A stretch of 64,000 nucleotides of DNA from an uncultured Clostridium sp. (GCA_900538475.1 UPYT01000007.1:60884-124883), one strand, 5' to 3'; numbered from the stretch's first letter, positions 42,466 through 53,127 are shown. Numbers and translations are program-made. The notes: generated from the letters alone by a model not told the origin.

Positions 42466-45400
42466 ATGAAGTTGAGACAGCAGGAACTATGTAAAATGCC
42501 AAGGGGGAGGGTGCGGCGTAAGGTTGCGTCAGCACTGGTTTTGGCAATGAGCGCTACAACTGTATTTCCGGCGTTTGCAGGTCCGCCGCCGGAGGGATCC
42601 GACCGGTATTCCTGGTATATTCCCAGTGAAGATGGCGGCCTGTGGCATGATGAGGAAGATGAGGACAGGGAGAGGATTGCAACTGATTCAGATGCAGAGT
42701 ATGCAACCTGGTCAAACGCAGTTTTGACTGCCATGGAGTCCTTTAACAGTAAGGTTGAATTTGTAGATTCAGAAGGCAAAGTGCTGGAAGGAAACACACC
42801 GGACGAGCTTAGTGTTCCTCAGGACGAGAAGAATTTCCCGTATCTGAGCCAGCAGGCAGGACGTACCAGAGAAGATTATGGCTTTTCTGATACCTATGAG
42901 GAGCATGAATATTTCCTGAAGGGCAGTGCAAATATTTATGACATCAAAGATGGCAAGCTGGCAACTGCCAGCAATGCAGCGAAGGCAACCTCCAGCAACG
43001 CACAGGAGGAATACGTTGATCGAATTATAGTATTTAAGCCGAAGGATGCGGCAGATTTCAGCGGTGTGGTATTTGTAGATATTCTCAATGCCAGCAGCAA
43101 GACAGATATTGCCAGCCTGTGGCGTCAGAGCTATGATTACATCATGGAAAAGGGCGCCGTGTATGTAGGCGTTACTTCTAAGGATGTTACAGTAAAGTCT
43201 CTGAAGACCTTTAACCAGGATCGATATGCAGCCCTGAAATGGGGAGATGACAATGGTATTTTCTGGGATATTTTAGGTCAGGTAGGTACTTTGCTGAAAC
43301 AGGAAAACAGCCCGATTCTCTACGGTGAGGATTACAGCGGCGATGTAAATTCCTACCTGTTTGGCTCCTCTCAGTCCGGTTGGTATGTCAATACCTTTGC
43401 CAATAACTTTGGTCTGGCAAACTTTGTAGCAGAGGACGCAGCGGATTTGGAAACCTACGAGGATTATAAGGACTGCGTAGGAAGTGCAGATCACATTTTT
43501 GATGGGTATCTGAACTTTGTAGGCGGTATGATGGATACCTCTATTGCAAAGAAGCAGAGTTCAAAGACGAGAATGTTTATGCCGGTTAAGGCTACAGACG
43601 TTCCGTTTATCCTGATGGTGGGAGAAAATGACTACAATCCTGGTCCGGTTCGTCATGACAGCGATGACCCGGATAACATGTACCGTCATTATGTAGTGGC
43701 AGGTGGCCCACACTCAGATATTATTTTCCCGGCAGATCCGACAGATGAGCTGCAGATGCAGACAGGACGGGATACCAGAGAATATGTAGACTTTAAGGGA
43801 GATCATACAGTAACAGATTTCAATATTACTGTATTTATCAATGCAGCTCTGGAAAATCTGGATAACTGGGCCCAGAATGGAGAGTCGGCTCCGTGTGGTC
43901 CGTATAAGGATGAGGTAGCAGGCTCTATGAATGGAATGGCATTTGCGCCGGAGAGAGATGAGTTTGGAAATATGACATCCGGAATCATTTCTCCGCAGAT
44001 TTCCGTACCAGTTGCTTCCTATTACGGCGGTGCCAACGGCGCTTTCAGTGATAAGAGCGGTTCTATGATTTATCTGGCTCAGGATCAGGTAGAAAGCCTT
44101 TACGGTGACAGAGATACTTACCTGGATCAGTATGCGGAAGCTCTTGATAATATGATCGAGAACGGATGGATTCTGGAATCTGACAGAGAAAAGATGATAG
44201 CTCTTGCAGAAAACGAGCCGTTCTTTGGTGAGACAGGACGTGATTCTGAGGCGATTGAGGCTTCTATGGAACGGGAGATCAAGCTGGAGACTGTGAACCA
44301 GAAGGAAGGCAAGGCCGGTGATGTAAAATATACCGAGACAGAATATCTGGCAAATGGTGAAGCCAATGTCTATACCCGTATGACAGAAAATACGGTTGTC
44401 CGGACACGTCATTCCCTGACTCCTTACAAGAACTATGTGAGAGTTGCAGTTCCGGAAAACTTTAATGGAAAGGTTGTTATGGATACGATTCTGGAAAAAG
44501 ACGGAGAGCAGAATGTACAGGCTCTTATGAAGGAAGGCAAGGCATATGTAGGTATTGCTGCTTCCCTGGAGGCTGCTGAGAAACGCGGCGGAGAGTGGAG
44601 AAAAGCCATTAATGCAAAGGACAAGAAGGATGAGTTTGGCCTGGTATGGGATATCATCAGTCAGGCAGCAGCTTCTATCGGAAGTGAAAATGGACTTCTT
44701 GGCCAGCAGGGAACAGAAATTGAACTGGGTCTTGACAGCGATGATAAGAATCTTGTATTTACCTACCAGAAGTATTTTGGAGCATACGAAAACTATCAGG
44801 TAACAGCGTATGCTGATGCAGAAGGCGGAAAGGAATTGGCAATGCATGGCGAAAAGGTAGATCCGTCTTCATACGGCGTTTGGTCCAGTACCTATCAGGA
44901 AAAAGCAAACGGAACCGGAGAACCGGTCATCGGTGCTGCTGCCAAGAACATTCTGGAGGTAGACGGAAAGTACTTTAAGGATTCCAATGGAAACGGCAAG
45001 CTGGATGTCTACGAGGACTGGCGGGAAGATGCAGAAACAAGAGCCGCAGATCTGGTCAGCCAGATGACCGTAGATGACAAGATTGGTATGATGTTTAACA
45101 ATTCCAGAGGCATGGGAATCAATTCTTCTGTAAAGGATAAGACAGGACTTCTGGATGAGACAGAAAAGATCAATGATACCAGTATCTTTGGAACAACTTC
45201 AACGCTGGGAACTATTGATACCATTGAAAAGCTGGGACTGCGCCACTTTATCCTGCGCCAGAATCCGGAACCGGAGGATATGGCAGACTGGATCAACCAG
45301 ATGAACTATGTGGCAGAGGGAACCTCCCTGGGTATTCCAGTATTGGTAACTTCCAATTCCAGAAACGAAAACGGCGATATGACCTTTGGTATGAATGACG

Positions 45401-47568
45401 CATCTGGCGTATTTTCTACCTGGCCTGGAACGATGGGTCTGGCAGCAGCAGCCAAGGGAGATATTGCAGCAGGAGGAGATGCCTCTCTGATTTCCAGATT
45501 TGCAGAAATTGCAAGAAGTGAGTGGGATGCCAGCGGACTGAAAAAGGGATATATGTATATGGTAGATACCATGACCGATCCCAGATGGCAGAGAACCTAT
45601 GGTACCTTTGGAGAGGATCCGGAGTTTATTGCCGATGCAGCAGAGCGTCTGGTAGTTGGCTTCCAGGGAAGCAGTGAGGGCGTACAGACAGATGGTATTG
45701 CCCTGACGATTAAGCATTTCCCGGGCGGCGGAGCAAGAGAAAACGGATTTGATCCTCACTATAAGCAGGGGCAGTGGAATGTATATCAGACAGAAGACAG
45801 CCTTCAGAGATATCACCTGCCTGGATTTAAGGCAGCAGTAGACAACAATGTATCCTCAATTATGCCGTACTACGCAAAACCGGCTCCGGAAAAGAGCGAG
45901 CCTCAGTATGATAATAACGGCAATGAGCTGAACATGCAGCAGGTTGGATTTGCATTCAACAAAGAATTTATCCAGGGCTTACTGCGTGATCAGATGGGAC
46001 ATGATGGATATGTAAACAGCGACAGCGGTATTATCGGAAATATGGACTGGGGCGTTGAAGAACTGGATGTACCGGAGAAATGCGGTTATGCAGTGAATGC
46101 AGGAACAGACATTATCGGTGATACCAATGACGTATGGTCCATGAAGGAAGCATACGAGCGTTCTGAGGACGGAAGCAAGAGTGATTATTATGATACCCAT
46201 GAAATTGCTTACGGATTTACAAGAGAAGAAGTAACAGTAAGCAACGAGGATCTGGATCGAGCAAATGAACGTCTTCTGAAGGAGATGTTTGAGCTTGGAC
46301 TGTTTGAAAATCCATACCGGAATCCGGATCATGCAAAGGAAGTTGTTGACAATCCGGAGAACTGGGATGAGGCTTATGAGGCACATCAGAAATCTGTTGT
46401 TCTGTTAAAGAACAAGGATCAGGTTCTGCCGTTAACAGAGGACAAGCTGGAAGGAAAGACCGTATATGTAGAGTATTTCTCTCAGAAAGAGAATCCGGCT
46501 CAGACGGAAGCCCTGAGAAAGAATCTGACAGAAAAATATGGCATTCAGGTAACTGAGGATTACAATCAGGCTGATTATGCAATCCTGTTTGTGAATCCGA
46601 AATCCGGCAATTACTTCTCTGCAACAGCAGGATATCTGGAACTGGATATCTGCGATGGAAAGATTGTTCATGACGTAGATGAGCTGGGACGTCCGGCAGC
46701 ATCCACTCATGCAGAAACCACTCTGCAGAATGCAGGAAAGATTAAAGAAATTGCAGATGCCGTTCATAACAATGGCGGTAAGGTAATCTCCAATGTAAAC
46801 TTTACCCTGGCATGGATGTTAGGAAATGTAGAGCCTTATGCAGATGCTCTGCTGGCTGGCTTTGATACTTATGCAGATGCTACGATGGATGTCATTGTAG
46901 GTGATTACAATCCGACTGGTAAAATGCCAATTACTCTTCCGAAGAATGATGAGGTCATTGCAGTGAATGCAGACGGCGTATGTATTTCCCCGAACGATGT
47001 TCCTGGCTATCTGAAGGATCAGTACATGCCTGAAGAAATGAAGGACAGAAACGGAAAGGCTTATGCATATCGCGACAGCGAAAATAATTATTATGAGCTG
47101 AATTATGGACTCAGTTACGAGGAAAGCGAAAAACCGCACAGGCCCAGCCGTCCCAACAGCAGCAATGCAAGCAGCGGCGGAAGTGCAGCACCGGCAACTG
47201 GAAACAGCGGAGCAGTAACCGGAACCTGGAGCGTAAGAGAGGATGGTCAGTGGACCTTTAAGACCTCCGGCGGCGTGACACCGGCTTCCTGCTGGCAGTA
47301 CATAAACTGGAATGGCACCAATAACTGGTATTATTTCAATGCAGACGGCTCTATGGCAGTTGGCTGGATTTCTCTGGATGGACAGTGGTATTATCTCCAT
47401 GCAGAAAGTGACGGCACCCGCGGTCATATGTATACCGGATGGCATCAGATTAATGGAAAGTGGTACTATTTCCATAATGTATCCGACGGAACAAGAGGAC
47501 GGATGCTGATAGATACCACAACACCTGATGGGTACAAGGTAGGCCCGGATGGTGTATGGATTCCGTAA
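42466..47568 (+). CDS. Secreted multidomain enzyme: alpha/beta hydrolase (esterase-like) + GH3 + cell-wall-binding repeats
   Basis: 1700 residues. Signal peptide 1-38 (VASALVLAMSATTVFPAFA). Residues ~190-480 resemble the PF20091-type alpha/beta-hydrolase domain: GAVYVGVTSKD, elbow GSSQSG with probable Ser302, FDGYLNF, VPFILMVGENDYNPGP, and His416 in VAGGPHSD. A second, shorter copy (~640-790, PENFNGKVVMDTILEKDG) has no Ser elbow. A calcium-loop-like DSNGNGKLDVYED begins at 839. Residues ~845-1560 are a GH3: YGTFGEDPEF, TIKHFPGG and nucleophile Asp1186 in VNSDSG. After a Ser/Asn/Gly linker, three choline-binding-type WYYFNADGSMAVGW repeats end the protein. Probably acts on esterified plant or host glycans at the cell surface. 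ATG 42466 has GAAAGGAG 5 nt upstream. Confidence 0.85.
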   Translation: MKLRQQELCKMPRGRVRRKVASALVLAMSATTVFPAFAGPPPEGSDRYSWYIPSEDGGLWHDEEDEDRERIATDSDAEYATWSNAVLTAMESFNSKVEFVDSEGKVLEGNTPDELSVPQDEKNFPYLSQQAGRTREDYGFSDTYEEHEYFLKGSANIYDIKDGKLATASNAAKATSSNAQEEYVDRIIVFKPKDAADFSGVVFVDILNASSKTDIASLWRQSYDYIMEKGAVYVGVTSKDVTVKSLKTFNQDRYAALKWGDDNGIFWDILGQVGTLLKQENSPILYGEDYSGDVNSYLFGSSQSGWYVNTFANNFGLANFVAEDAADLETYEDYKDCVGSADHIFDGYLNFVGGMMDTSIAKKQSSKTRMFMPVKATDVPFILMVGENDYNPGPVRHDSDDPDNMYRHYVVAGGPHSDIIFPADPTDELQMQTGRDTREYVDFKGDHTVTDFNITVFINAALENLDNWAQNGESAPCGPYKDEVAGSMNGMAFAPERDEFGNMTSGIISPQISVPVASYYGGANGAFSDKSGSMIYLAQDQVESLYGDRDTYLDQYAEALDNMIENGWILESDREKMIALAENEPFFGETGRDSEAIEASMEREIKLETVNQKEGKAGDVKYTETEYLANGEANVYTRMTENTVVRTRHSLTPYKNYVRVAVPENFNGKVVMDTILEKDGEQNVQALMKEGKAYVGIAASLEAAEKRGGEWRKAINAKDKKDEFGLVWDIISQAAASIGSENGLLGQQGTEIELGLDSDDKNLVFTYQKYFGAYENYQVTAYADAEGGKELAMHGEKVDPSSYGVWSSTYQEKANGTGEPVIGAAAKNILEVDGKYFKDSNGNGKLDVYEDWREDAETRAADLVSQMTVDDKIGMMFNNSRGMGINSSVKDKTGLLDETEKINDTSIFGTTSTLGTIDTIEKLGLRHFILRQNPEPEDMADWINQMNYVAEGTSLGIPVLVTSNSRNENGDMTFGMNDASGVFSTWPGTMGLAAAAKGDIAAGGDASLISRFAEIARSEWDASGLKKGYMYMVDTMTDPRWQRTYGTFGEDPEFIADAAERLVVGFQGSSEGVQTDGIALTIKHFPGGGARENGFDPHYKQGQWNVYQTEDSLQRYHLPGFKAAVDNNVSSIMPYYAKPAPEKSEPQYDNNGNELNMQQVGFAFNKEFIQGLLRDQMGHDGYVNSDSGIIGNMDWGVEELDVPEKCGYAVNAGTDIIGDTNDVWSMKEAYERSEDGSKSDYYDTHEIAYGFTREEVTVSNEDLDRANERLLKEMFELGLFENPYRNPDHAKEVVDNPENWDEAYEAHQKSVVLLKNKDQVLPLTEDKLEGKTVYVEYFSQKENPAQTEALRKNLTEKYGIQVTEDYNQADYAILFVNPKSGNYFSATAGYLELDICDGKIVHDVDELGRPAASTHAETTLQNAGKIKEIADAVHNNGGKVISNVNFTLAWMLGNVEPYADALLAGFDTYADATMDVIVGDYNPTGKMPITLPKNDEVIAVNADGVCISPNDVPGYLKDQYMPEEMKDRNGKAYAYRDSENNYYELNYGLSYEESEKPHRPSRPNSSNASSGGSAAPATGNSGAVTGTWSVREDGQWTFKTSGGVTPASCWQYINWNGTNNWYYFNADGSMAVGWISLDGQWYYLHAESDGTRGHMYTGWHQINGKWYYFHNVSDGTRGRMLIDTTTPDGYKVGPDGVWIP

Positions 47569-47597
47569 ACAGAAATGAAACAGCAATAAAAATGTAA

Positions 47598-47631
47598 CCG
47601 TTCGGCTATGCGAAGAGGCATAGCCGAACGG
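47598..47631. repeat. Hairpin related to the 31800 repeat
   Basis: CCGTTCGGCTATGC / GCATAGCCGAACGG, perfect 14-bp stem with 6-nt loop, preceded by TGTAA. The left arm TGTAACCGTTCGGCTATGC matches the outer arm of the element at 31800 (TGTAACAGTTCAGCCATGC) at 16 of 19 positions. Confidence 0.6.
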
Positions 47632-47646
47632 CTGCATAAAAACATG

Positions 47647-47691
47647 AAAGAGCCGCCCGATCATCAAGAAAAGATGATCGGGCGGCTCTTT
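47647..47691. terminator. Bidirectional terminator between the GH3 gene and glgD
   Basis: AAAGAGCCGCCCGATCATC / GATGATCGGGCGGCTCTTT, perfect 19-bp stem with 7-nt loop between convergent genes. Confidence 0.88.
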
Positions 47692-47712
47692 GGATATAAC
47701 AGAAGAGATGAT

Positions 47713-48858
47713 TTAAACTTTCTGGTATTTGGCAACATAAACCGGGAATGCGTCATTGCCCTTTAATTCTTTATATTCGGTAATGGTAACGTTCTTGTCT
47801 GTAATAACGTATTCCAGACTTGCGCCTGCTTCTACAGAGGTTCCCTGCATCAGAACACAGTTACGAACCTTGGCGCCCTTGGCAATCTTAACACCACGGA
47901 AAAGAATGCTGTTTTCCACATCGCCTTCAATCACGCAGCCGTCAGCAGCCATAATATTCTTGGCTCTGGAGCCATTGATATAGCGGGTGGGGTTGTCATC
48001 GCGGATCTTGGTGTAGATAGGATCTCCGCTGTAGAACAGAGCATCCACATTCTCGTTATCCAACATCTTCATGTTCTCTTCGAAGTAGCTCTTCATATCA
48101 GAGATGCGGGCTACATAGCCGTCAAAACGGAAGGCCTGAACATTCAGGGTTTTTAAGTTGGGAGCCAGAACGTCCCGCTCAAAATAAATCTGCCCCAGAA
48201 CATAAGCCTTGCTGACCAGATCAATCAGACGCTGACGTTCAATAATATAAATGTTCATGGAAAGATTCTGAACGCCGGTTTCCTTGGAGTTGATCTGGAT
48301 CTCAGATACACGTCCCTCATCCAGAGACAGGGTATAGTACATATCTTTACTGGTGTGAGGAGCATCCAGGATACTGTCGGGAAGAGGCTGCTCTGTATAG
48401 GCAACGGTTACATCAGCGCCGCTTTCCATATGAGCTTCGATCATAGCATTGAAATCAAAGTTGACAGCCAGATTGGTGTCAGCCATGATTACATATTTTT
48501 CTTTCTGCTCCTTTAAAAAATCCAGAATGCTTGCAAGAGCCTCGATACGGCCATTGTAAACAGAAACGGTTTTCTCTGCATAAGGCGGAACCATGTTCAG
48601 ACCGCCGTTTTTCCGAGTCAGATCCCACTCACGTCCAGAACCAAGGTGGTCCATAAGAGAGTGATAATTTTTGCGGACAATCACAGAAACATTGTCGATT
48701 CCGCAGTTTACCATACTGGAGAGAATAAAATCTACCAGGCGGTAACGGCTGGCAAAAGGAATGGAAGCCATCAGGCGTTCTCCTACCAGCTCGGGTACGA
48801 GAGAGTCATAACTGTTTGGAAAAAGGATGCCCAGGGCATTTGCATTGGAATTTACCAT
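47713..48858 (-). CDS. glgD: Glucose-1-phosphate adenylyltransferase regulatory subunit GlgD
   Basis: A 381-residue GlgC homologue of the GlgD type. The nucleotidyltransferase fold is kept ([27 protein letters not shown]) together with the C-terminal left-handed beta-helix hexapeptide repeats ([42 protein letters not shown]), but the N-terminal GGxGxRL pyrophosphorylase signature is replaced by [17 protein letters not shown], so it is probably catalytically weak and modulates GlgC. It starts within the end of glgC (7-nt overlap), indicating fixed stoichiometry of the ADP-glucose pyrophosphorylase complex for glycogen synthesis. Confidence 0.93.
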   Translation of the reverse strand: MVNSNANALGILFPNSYDSLVPELVGERLMASIPFASRYRLVDFILSSMVNCGIDNVSVIVRKNYHSLMDHLGSGREWDLTRKNGGLNMVPPYAEKTVSVYNGRIEALASILDFLKEQKEKYVIMADTNLAVNFDFNAMIEAHMESGADVTVAYTEQPLPDSILDAPHTSKDMYYTLSLDEGRVSEIQINSKETGVQNLSMNIYIIERQRLIDLVSKAYVLGQIYFERDVLAPNLKTLNVQAFRFDGYVARISDMKSYFEENMKMLDNENVDALFYSGDPIYTKIRDDNPTRYINGSRAKNIMAADGCVIEGDVENSILFRGVKIAKGAKVRNCVLMQGTSVEAGASLEYVITDKNVTITEYKELKGNDAFPVYVAKYQKV

Positions 48859-50060
48859 TGTTCTTCACCGCCTTTTACATTATTATTGATCATTGCATTG
48901 GGGCCGATTTTAGCGCCTGCGCCGATTTCAACGCCGGAGCCAACTGTGGCAACACCCTTTTCACCATCTGCAGGCATAGCACCTACAACGGCATTTTCAC
49001 CAATCACAACGTTTTCAGCAATGATGCAGTGCTTTACAACAGCGCCTGCCTTAATGGTGGTTCCGCTCATAATCACAGCGTCTTCTACCACAGCTCCTGC
49101 CTCTACTCTGACGCCGGAGGAAAGAATGGAGTGCTTGACATCTCCGTCAATACGGCAGCCATCTGTGATTAAGGAATTCTCTACTACAGCGTCAGCACTG
49201 ATCTTATGTCCGGTCATACCGCTGTTGCGGCTGTAAATCTTCCAGTCAGTATCAAACAGGTTGATACCGCTGTGTTCCGGATCCAGTACTTCCATATTGG
49301 CTTCCCAGAGGGAGGGGATGGTTCCTACATCCTTCCAGTAGCCATCAAAGTGGTAGGCATACATATTCCGCCCGTCCTTTAACAGATTGGGAATGATGTT
49401 GTTGCCGAAATCATTTTCAGAATTCGGATCAGCCTCATCCTCAATCAGGTACTTTCTCAGAATATCCCAGTTGAAAATATAGATACCCATAGATGCCAGA
49501 TTGGATTTTGGATTCTTGGGCTTTTCCTGGAATTCAGTAATCTTGTCGTTCTCGTCAGCAACCATCAGGCCGAAGCGGGATGCCTCTTCCCACGGAACCT
49601 CCATAACAGCAACAGAGAACTCTGCATTTTTCTCTTTGTGGAAGCGGAGAAAATCACTGTAGTCCTGCTTGCAGATCTGGTCGCCGGAAAGAATAATAAC
49701 ATACTCCGGATTGTACCGTTCAATGAAAGAAATGTTCTGATAAATCGCATTTGCAGTGCCTTTGTACCAGTCAGAGCCGGAAGCCTTCTGATATGGCGGG
49801 AGTACATGTACACCGCCGTAAAGACGATCCAGATCCCAGGGCTGTCCATTTCCAATATATTCGTTTAATACGAGCGGCTGATACTGGGTCAGAATACCTA
49901 CTGTATCAATGCCGGAATTCACACAGTTTGAAAGTGGAAAGTCAATAATGCGGTATTTACCGCCAAAAGGAACTGCAGGTTTTGCAAGCTTCTGGGTCAG
50001 AGCATATAATCGGGAGCCCTGTCCGCCGGCAAGAAGCATAGCAATCATTTCTTTTGCCAT
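48852..50060 (-). CDS. glgC: Glucose-1-phosphate adenylyltransferase catalytic subunit GlgC
   Basis: A 402-residue ADP-glucose pyrophosphorylase, forming ADP-glucose from ATP and glucose-1-phosphate for glycogen. Motifs: [45 protein letters not shown] (nucleotide loop and substrate Lys), [15 protein letters not shown] (metal Asp), [10 protein letters not shown], and C-terminal hexapeptide repeats. The start is at 50060 behind a GGGGGGA site. Co-transcribed with glgD on the minus strand. glgP, the breakdown enzyme, lies 6.6 kb away on the other strand. Confidence 0.95.
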   Translation of the reverse strand: MAKEMIAMLLAGGQGSRLYALTQKLAKPAVPFGGKYRIIDFPLSNCVNSGIDTVGILTQYQPLVLNEYIGNGQPWDLDRLYGGVHVLPPYQKASGSDWYKGTANAIYQNISFIERYNPEYVIILSGDQICKQDYSDFLRFHKEKNAEFSVAVMEVPWEEASRFGLMVADENDKITEFQEKPKNPKSNLASMGIYIFNWDILRKYLIEDEADPNSENDFGNNIIPNLLKDGRNMYAYHFDGYWKDVGTIPSLWEANMEVLDPEHSGINLFDTDWKIYSRNSGMTGHKISADAVVENSLITDGCRIDGDVKHSILSSGVRVEAGAVVEDAVIMSGTTIKAGAVVKHCIIAENVVIGENAVVGAMPADGEKGVATVGSGVEIGAGAKIGPNAMINNNVKGGEEQW

Positions 50061-50438
50061 AATAAAAAATCCCCCCTATTAATATTTAAAACTCATGTAT
50101 AAATTGTAACATAAAAGAGGAAAAATCGACAGTCTTTTTGTGAAAAAACTTTTATAAAAAACCAGATGGTTTTTCTCTGTTTTGACTAATTTTTGGAAAA
50201 TCAAGGTAAAAAAGTAGAAAATATAGGAAAGATGGTAAAAAGGGAGGAGCCGGCGGCATCCAAAACCGCCGGCGATTATGAAAAAAATTATCTAACTGTA
50301 ATCAGCAATGCAGCAATGCGTTATCTGATGATATAAAGTATAGTGAAAAAATATGAAAGAAGTTTAGCAAAACTGTGGAATGTTTGTAACGGTTTTGTGA
50401 ATAAGAAATGAACAAAAAGGCCGCTGCAGTGCAGTGAC
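50061..50438. other. Intergenic region upstream of glgCD
   Basis: 378 nt without a gene. On the minus strand a TACAAT -10-like box lies about 50 nt before glgC, with a poor -35. A GC-rich hairpin GCCGGCGG / CCGCCGGC (50249-50273) has no T-run. At the far end is the terminator of the next minus-strand gene. Nothing else recognised. Confidence 0.5.
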
Positions 50439-50442
50439 CTAT
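50413..50442 (-). terminator. Terminator after the CmpB-like gene
   Basis: On the minus strand AGGTCACTGCA / TGCAGCGGCCT (one wobble, one mismatch), followed by TTTTTG, overlapping the stop codon region of the gene ending at 50439. Confidence 0.6.
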
Positions 50443-51449
50443 TTCTTCTTATCAGTTTTTTTGCTTCTTCGAACAGAAAGCAGTTCCTCAAGGGCTTCCC
50501 GGTGTCTGATAGAGGCCGCGGAGGGATTTCGATCCAAAAGCCGGAAAATACGTTCCCATTCCCGATTTCGCCGGGAGGCGAGATCGATTTCCAGAAAGTG
50601 AATAGTTTTCTGAATACTTAACAAATGATCTTTTACATGCTCTAATCGGCTTCTGTCTGAAGCAACAGATACCTGTGACAGCTCCTGATGGACAAATTCC
50701 AGAACAGTTGAGGTTTTCTCTGAAAGAGAGGAGAGAAGCTGTGATTTTTTATTGTGAAGCAGTTCTAAGGCTTCCGGATGCAGTTCCCGGCTCAGTAGGG
50801 CTGAATGCTCCAGCTGTGCAAGACGCTGGCGAAGAAGTTCCTGCCTTTCGCCAAGCTGCTCAGTAAGCAGTTTCAAATGCTCCTGAATACCGGCAATTCG
50901 TTGATTGCTGGAAGTCAGATTTTCCATGACAGCGCGCAGATCCAGAGCAGTCTGAACGGAGCGGGTGACATCAACGGTAAACAAAACGGAAAGCCCCAGA
51001 CTGATTCCATCGGATGCCGGAAGTGGAAGCAACAGAACAAATCGCTCTAATGGGGGATGAAATACATATATCAGAGCCGTGGAAAAAATTCCCCATGCGA
51101 GCGAGGCAGGAAGGCAGATATAGCCATTTACATTCAGAAACTCCTTACTGTAATCCCAGTACCGCATCTGAAAAAGGCGTTCCATAACAAGGCCGGTTCC
51201 ATATTCCAGCAGAGTTGCCCCTGTCATTCCTATAAAAAATACAAGAGCGGGATTGGTTCTGACAGGGAGAGTTACAAATAGAACAGTTAAAGCGCCTGCA
51301 CCATAAATGGGAAGCCAGGGGCCGTGAAGAAAGCCCCTGTTTACCATTCTGTGCGTTCTGACGAAAACATAAAAGCATTCCCACAGCCATCCGGCAGCAC
51401 TGTACAGGAAAAATAAAAGAATCCACTGCGATTGATGATAAAATTCCAT
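50439..51449 (-). CDS. CmpB-like putative ABC transporter permease with coiled-coil tail
   Basis: 336 residues. The N-terminal ~175 residues have about five hydrophobic segments, opening ILLFFLYSAAGWLWECFYVFVRTHRMVNRGFLHGPWLPIYGAGAL. The GW.WE and NRGFLxGPxxPIYGxGA signatures are those of PF06541 (ABC_trans_CmpB). The C-terminal half is a long soluble coiled coil (MENLTSSNQRIAGIQEHLKLLTEQLGERQELLRQRL...). Despite the name no ATPase partner is nearby, so transport is unproven; the family is widespread in Clostridia with unknown role. Confidence 0.82.
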   Translation of the reverse strand: MEFYHQSQWILLFFLYSAAGWLWECFYVFVRTHRMVNRGFLHGPWLPIYGAGALTVLFVTLPVRTNPALVFFIGMTGATLLEYGTGLVMERLFQMRYWDYSKEFLNVNGYICLPASLAWGIFSTALIYVFHPPLERFVLLLPLPASDGISLGLSVLFTVDVTRSVQTALDLRAVMENLTSSNQRIAGIQEHLKLLTEQLGERQELLRQRLAQLEHSALLSRELHPEALELLHNKKSQLLSSLSEKTSTVLEFVHQELSQVSVASDRSRLEHVKDHLLSIQKTIHFLEIDLASRRNREWERIFRLLDRNPSAASIRHREALEELLSVRRSKKTDKKK

Positions 51450-51479
51450 ATTTTTTGTCAGTAATAAGAAAATAAAAGA

Positions 51480-52940
51480 TTAACGGTTATAATGATAGCT
51501 GTCAAGAAGCTGATTTTTCATATGCCAAAGTTCATTTGAGAGATCCACATGAACCCGGTGCGGGAATTCCAGGCGCAGAGATTCCTCCCAGAGGGTAGAC
51601 ATCTCCTGTTTACAGTATTTTTGAATATCCATAACCTCAGGAGAGTCGTAAACACGTTTTCCGTTTTGGAAGACAGGAATCATCAGCTCTCTCATGGTAT
51701 AGCTGCCAGGCGCCAGGTGAGTCTTTTTCCAGGTCTCAATGGGATCAAACAGCAGCAGAGAGCGGTCAGGATCGTATACTTCATCAACCAGACAGATGAG
51801 ATCAGCAATGATCTTTCCGTTTTCCTTATCGTAAATCCGGCGGATGGTTTTATTTCCAGGGTTGGTGATCTTTTCCGCATTTTCTGAAAGCTTGATTTTC
51901 GGAATGAATTTTCCGGTATTCTTATCCAAAATAGCAGCCAGTTTATAAACACCGCCGAAGGACGGACAGTCCTTTGAGGTAATCAGGTTGGTGCCGACAC
52001 CCCAGGAGTTAATAGCAGCTCCCTGCATTTTCAGGGAATTGATCAGGGTTTCATCCAGATCATTGGAGGCTGAAATGACAGCATCCGAAAAGCCTGCCTC
52101 ATCCAGCATTTTCTTTGCCTGCTTGGACAGATAGGCCAGGTCGCCGCTGTCCAGACGGATTCCGTAGAAGGTCAGGGGAATTCCTGCTTCCCGCATTTCT
52201 TTAAATACCTGAATGGCATGGGGAACGCCGGAATTTAAGGTGTCATAGGTGTCTACCAGAAGAATGCAGGCAGTGGGATAGAGCTTTGCATAGGTTCGGA
52301 ATGCAGTCAGCTCGTCCGGAAAACTCATAATCCAGCTGTGGGCATGGGTTCCCTTAACAGGCACATGGAACATTTTTCCGCAGAGGACATTGGAGGTGCC
52401 GATGCAGCCGGCAATCATAGCGGCTCTGGCGCCGTAAATGCCTGCGTCAGGTCCCTGGGCGCGGCGAAGTCCGAATTCCATAACCCCGTCACCCTTGGCT
52501 GCATATACCACCCGCGCTGCCTTGGTGGCAATCAGAGACTGGTGGTTGATAATATTAAGAAGGGCGGTTTCAATCAGCTGAGCCTCCATAATCGGCGCAA
52601 TGACTTTGACAAGGGGCTCACGGGGAAATACAACTGTGCCTTCCGGAATAGCATAAATATCGCCGGAAAAATGGAAATTTTTCAGATATTCCAGAAAATC
52701 CTCTTCAAACAGTCCTGTGCTGCGAAGGTAGTCGATATCATCCTGTTCAAAATGCAGATTTTCAATATATTCGATGACCTGCTGCAGACCGGCACAGATA
52801 GAGTAGCCGCTCCCTACAGGGTTGCTGCGGTAAAATGCATCGAAAATGACGGTTTCATTGGCATCCTTTTCCTTAAAATATCCCTGCATCATAGTCAGCT
52901 CATAGAGATCTGTCAGCAGAGTAAGATTACGTTCACTCAT
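51480..52940 (-). CDS. pncB: Nicotinate phosphoribosyltransferase
   Basis: A 486-residue enzyme converting nicotinate and PRPP (with ATP) to nicotinate mononucleotide in the Preiss-Handler NAD salvage pathway. Motifs: LLTDLYELTMMQGYF at the N-terminus, FGLRRAQGPDAGIYGARAAMIAGCIGTSNV with the conserved His-region strand (KGTHAHSWIMSF), IRLDSGDLAYLSK and GVGTNLITSKD. The true start is ATG 52940 with GGAGAA upstream; an in-frame extension to 53099 would run into the T-box promoter region and lacks similarity. Minus strand, divergent from the ileS T-box. Confidence 0.94.
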   Translation of the reverse strand: MSERNLTLLTDLYELTMMQGYFKEKDANETVIFDAFYRSNPVGSGYSICAGLQQVIEYIENLHFEQDDIDYLRSTGLFEEDFLEYLKNFHFSGDIYAIPEGTVVFPREPLVKVIAPIMEAQLIETALLNIINHQSLIATKAARVVYAAKGDGVMEFGLRRAQGPDAGIYGARAAMIAGCIGTSNVLCGKMFHVPVKGTHAHSWIMSFPDELTAFRTYAKLYPTACILLVDTYDTLNSGVPHAIQVFKEMREAGIPLTFYGIRLDSGDLAYLSKQAKKMLDEAGFSDAVISASNDLDETLINSLKMQGAAINSWGVGTNLITSKDCPSFGGVYKLAAILDKNTGKFIPKIKLSENAEKITNPGNKTIRRIYDKENGKIIADLICLVDEVYDPDRSLLLFDPIETWKKTHLAPGSYTMRELMIPVFQNGKRVYDSPEVMDIQKYCKQEMSTLWEESLRLEFPHRVHVDLSNELWHMKNQLLDSYHYNR

Positions 52941-53092
52941 AGGTGTTCTCCTTCTCCCGGATGTCCGCTTTCTATAGAAGAAACATCCGATTTTGTGGGT
53001 GTAAAATACAGGTAAAATGCTTTTTTGCAGTATACCACCAAAGACAAAAAAAGACAATGTAATTGATAAAAAAATAACAAACACGGGAAACC

Positions 53093-53121
53093 TTGACAAT
53101 AACCAAGGGGAATAATATAAT
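53093..53121 (+). promoter_or_regulatory. Perfect sigma-A promoter of the ileS leader
   Basis: TTGACA (53093-53098), 17 nt, TATAAT (53116-53121): exact vegetative consensus. Transcription should begin near 53128. Confidence 0.9.
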
Positions 53122-53127
53122 AAAAAG

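Noticed and set aside
50249..50273. GC-rich hairpin as a terminator or riboswitch upstream of glgC
   Set aside because: No T-run on either strand and no conserved riboswitch core; left as an unexplained hairpin.
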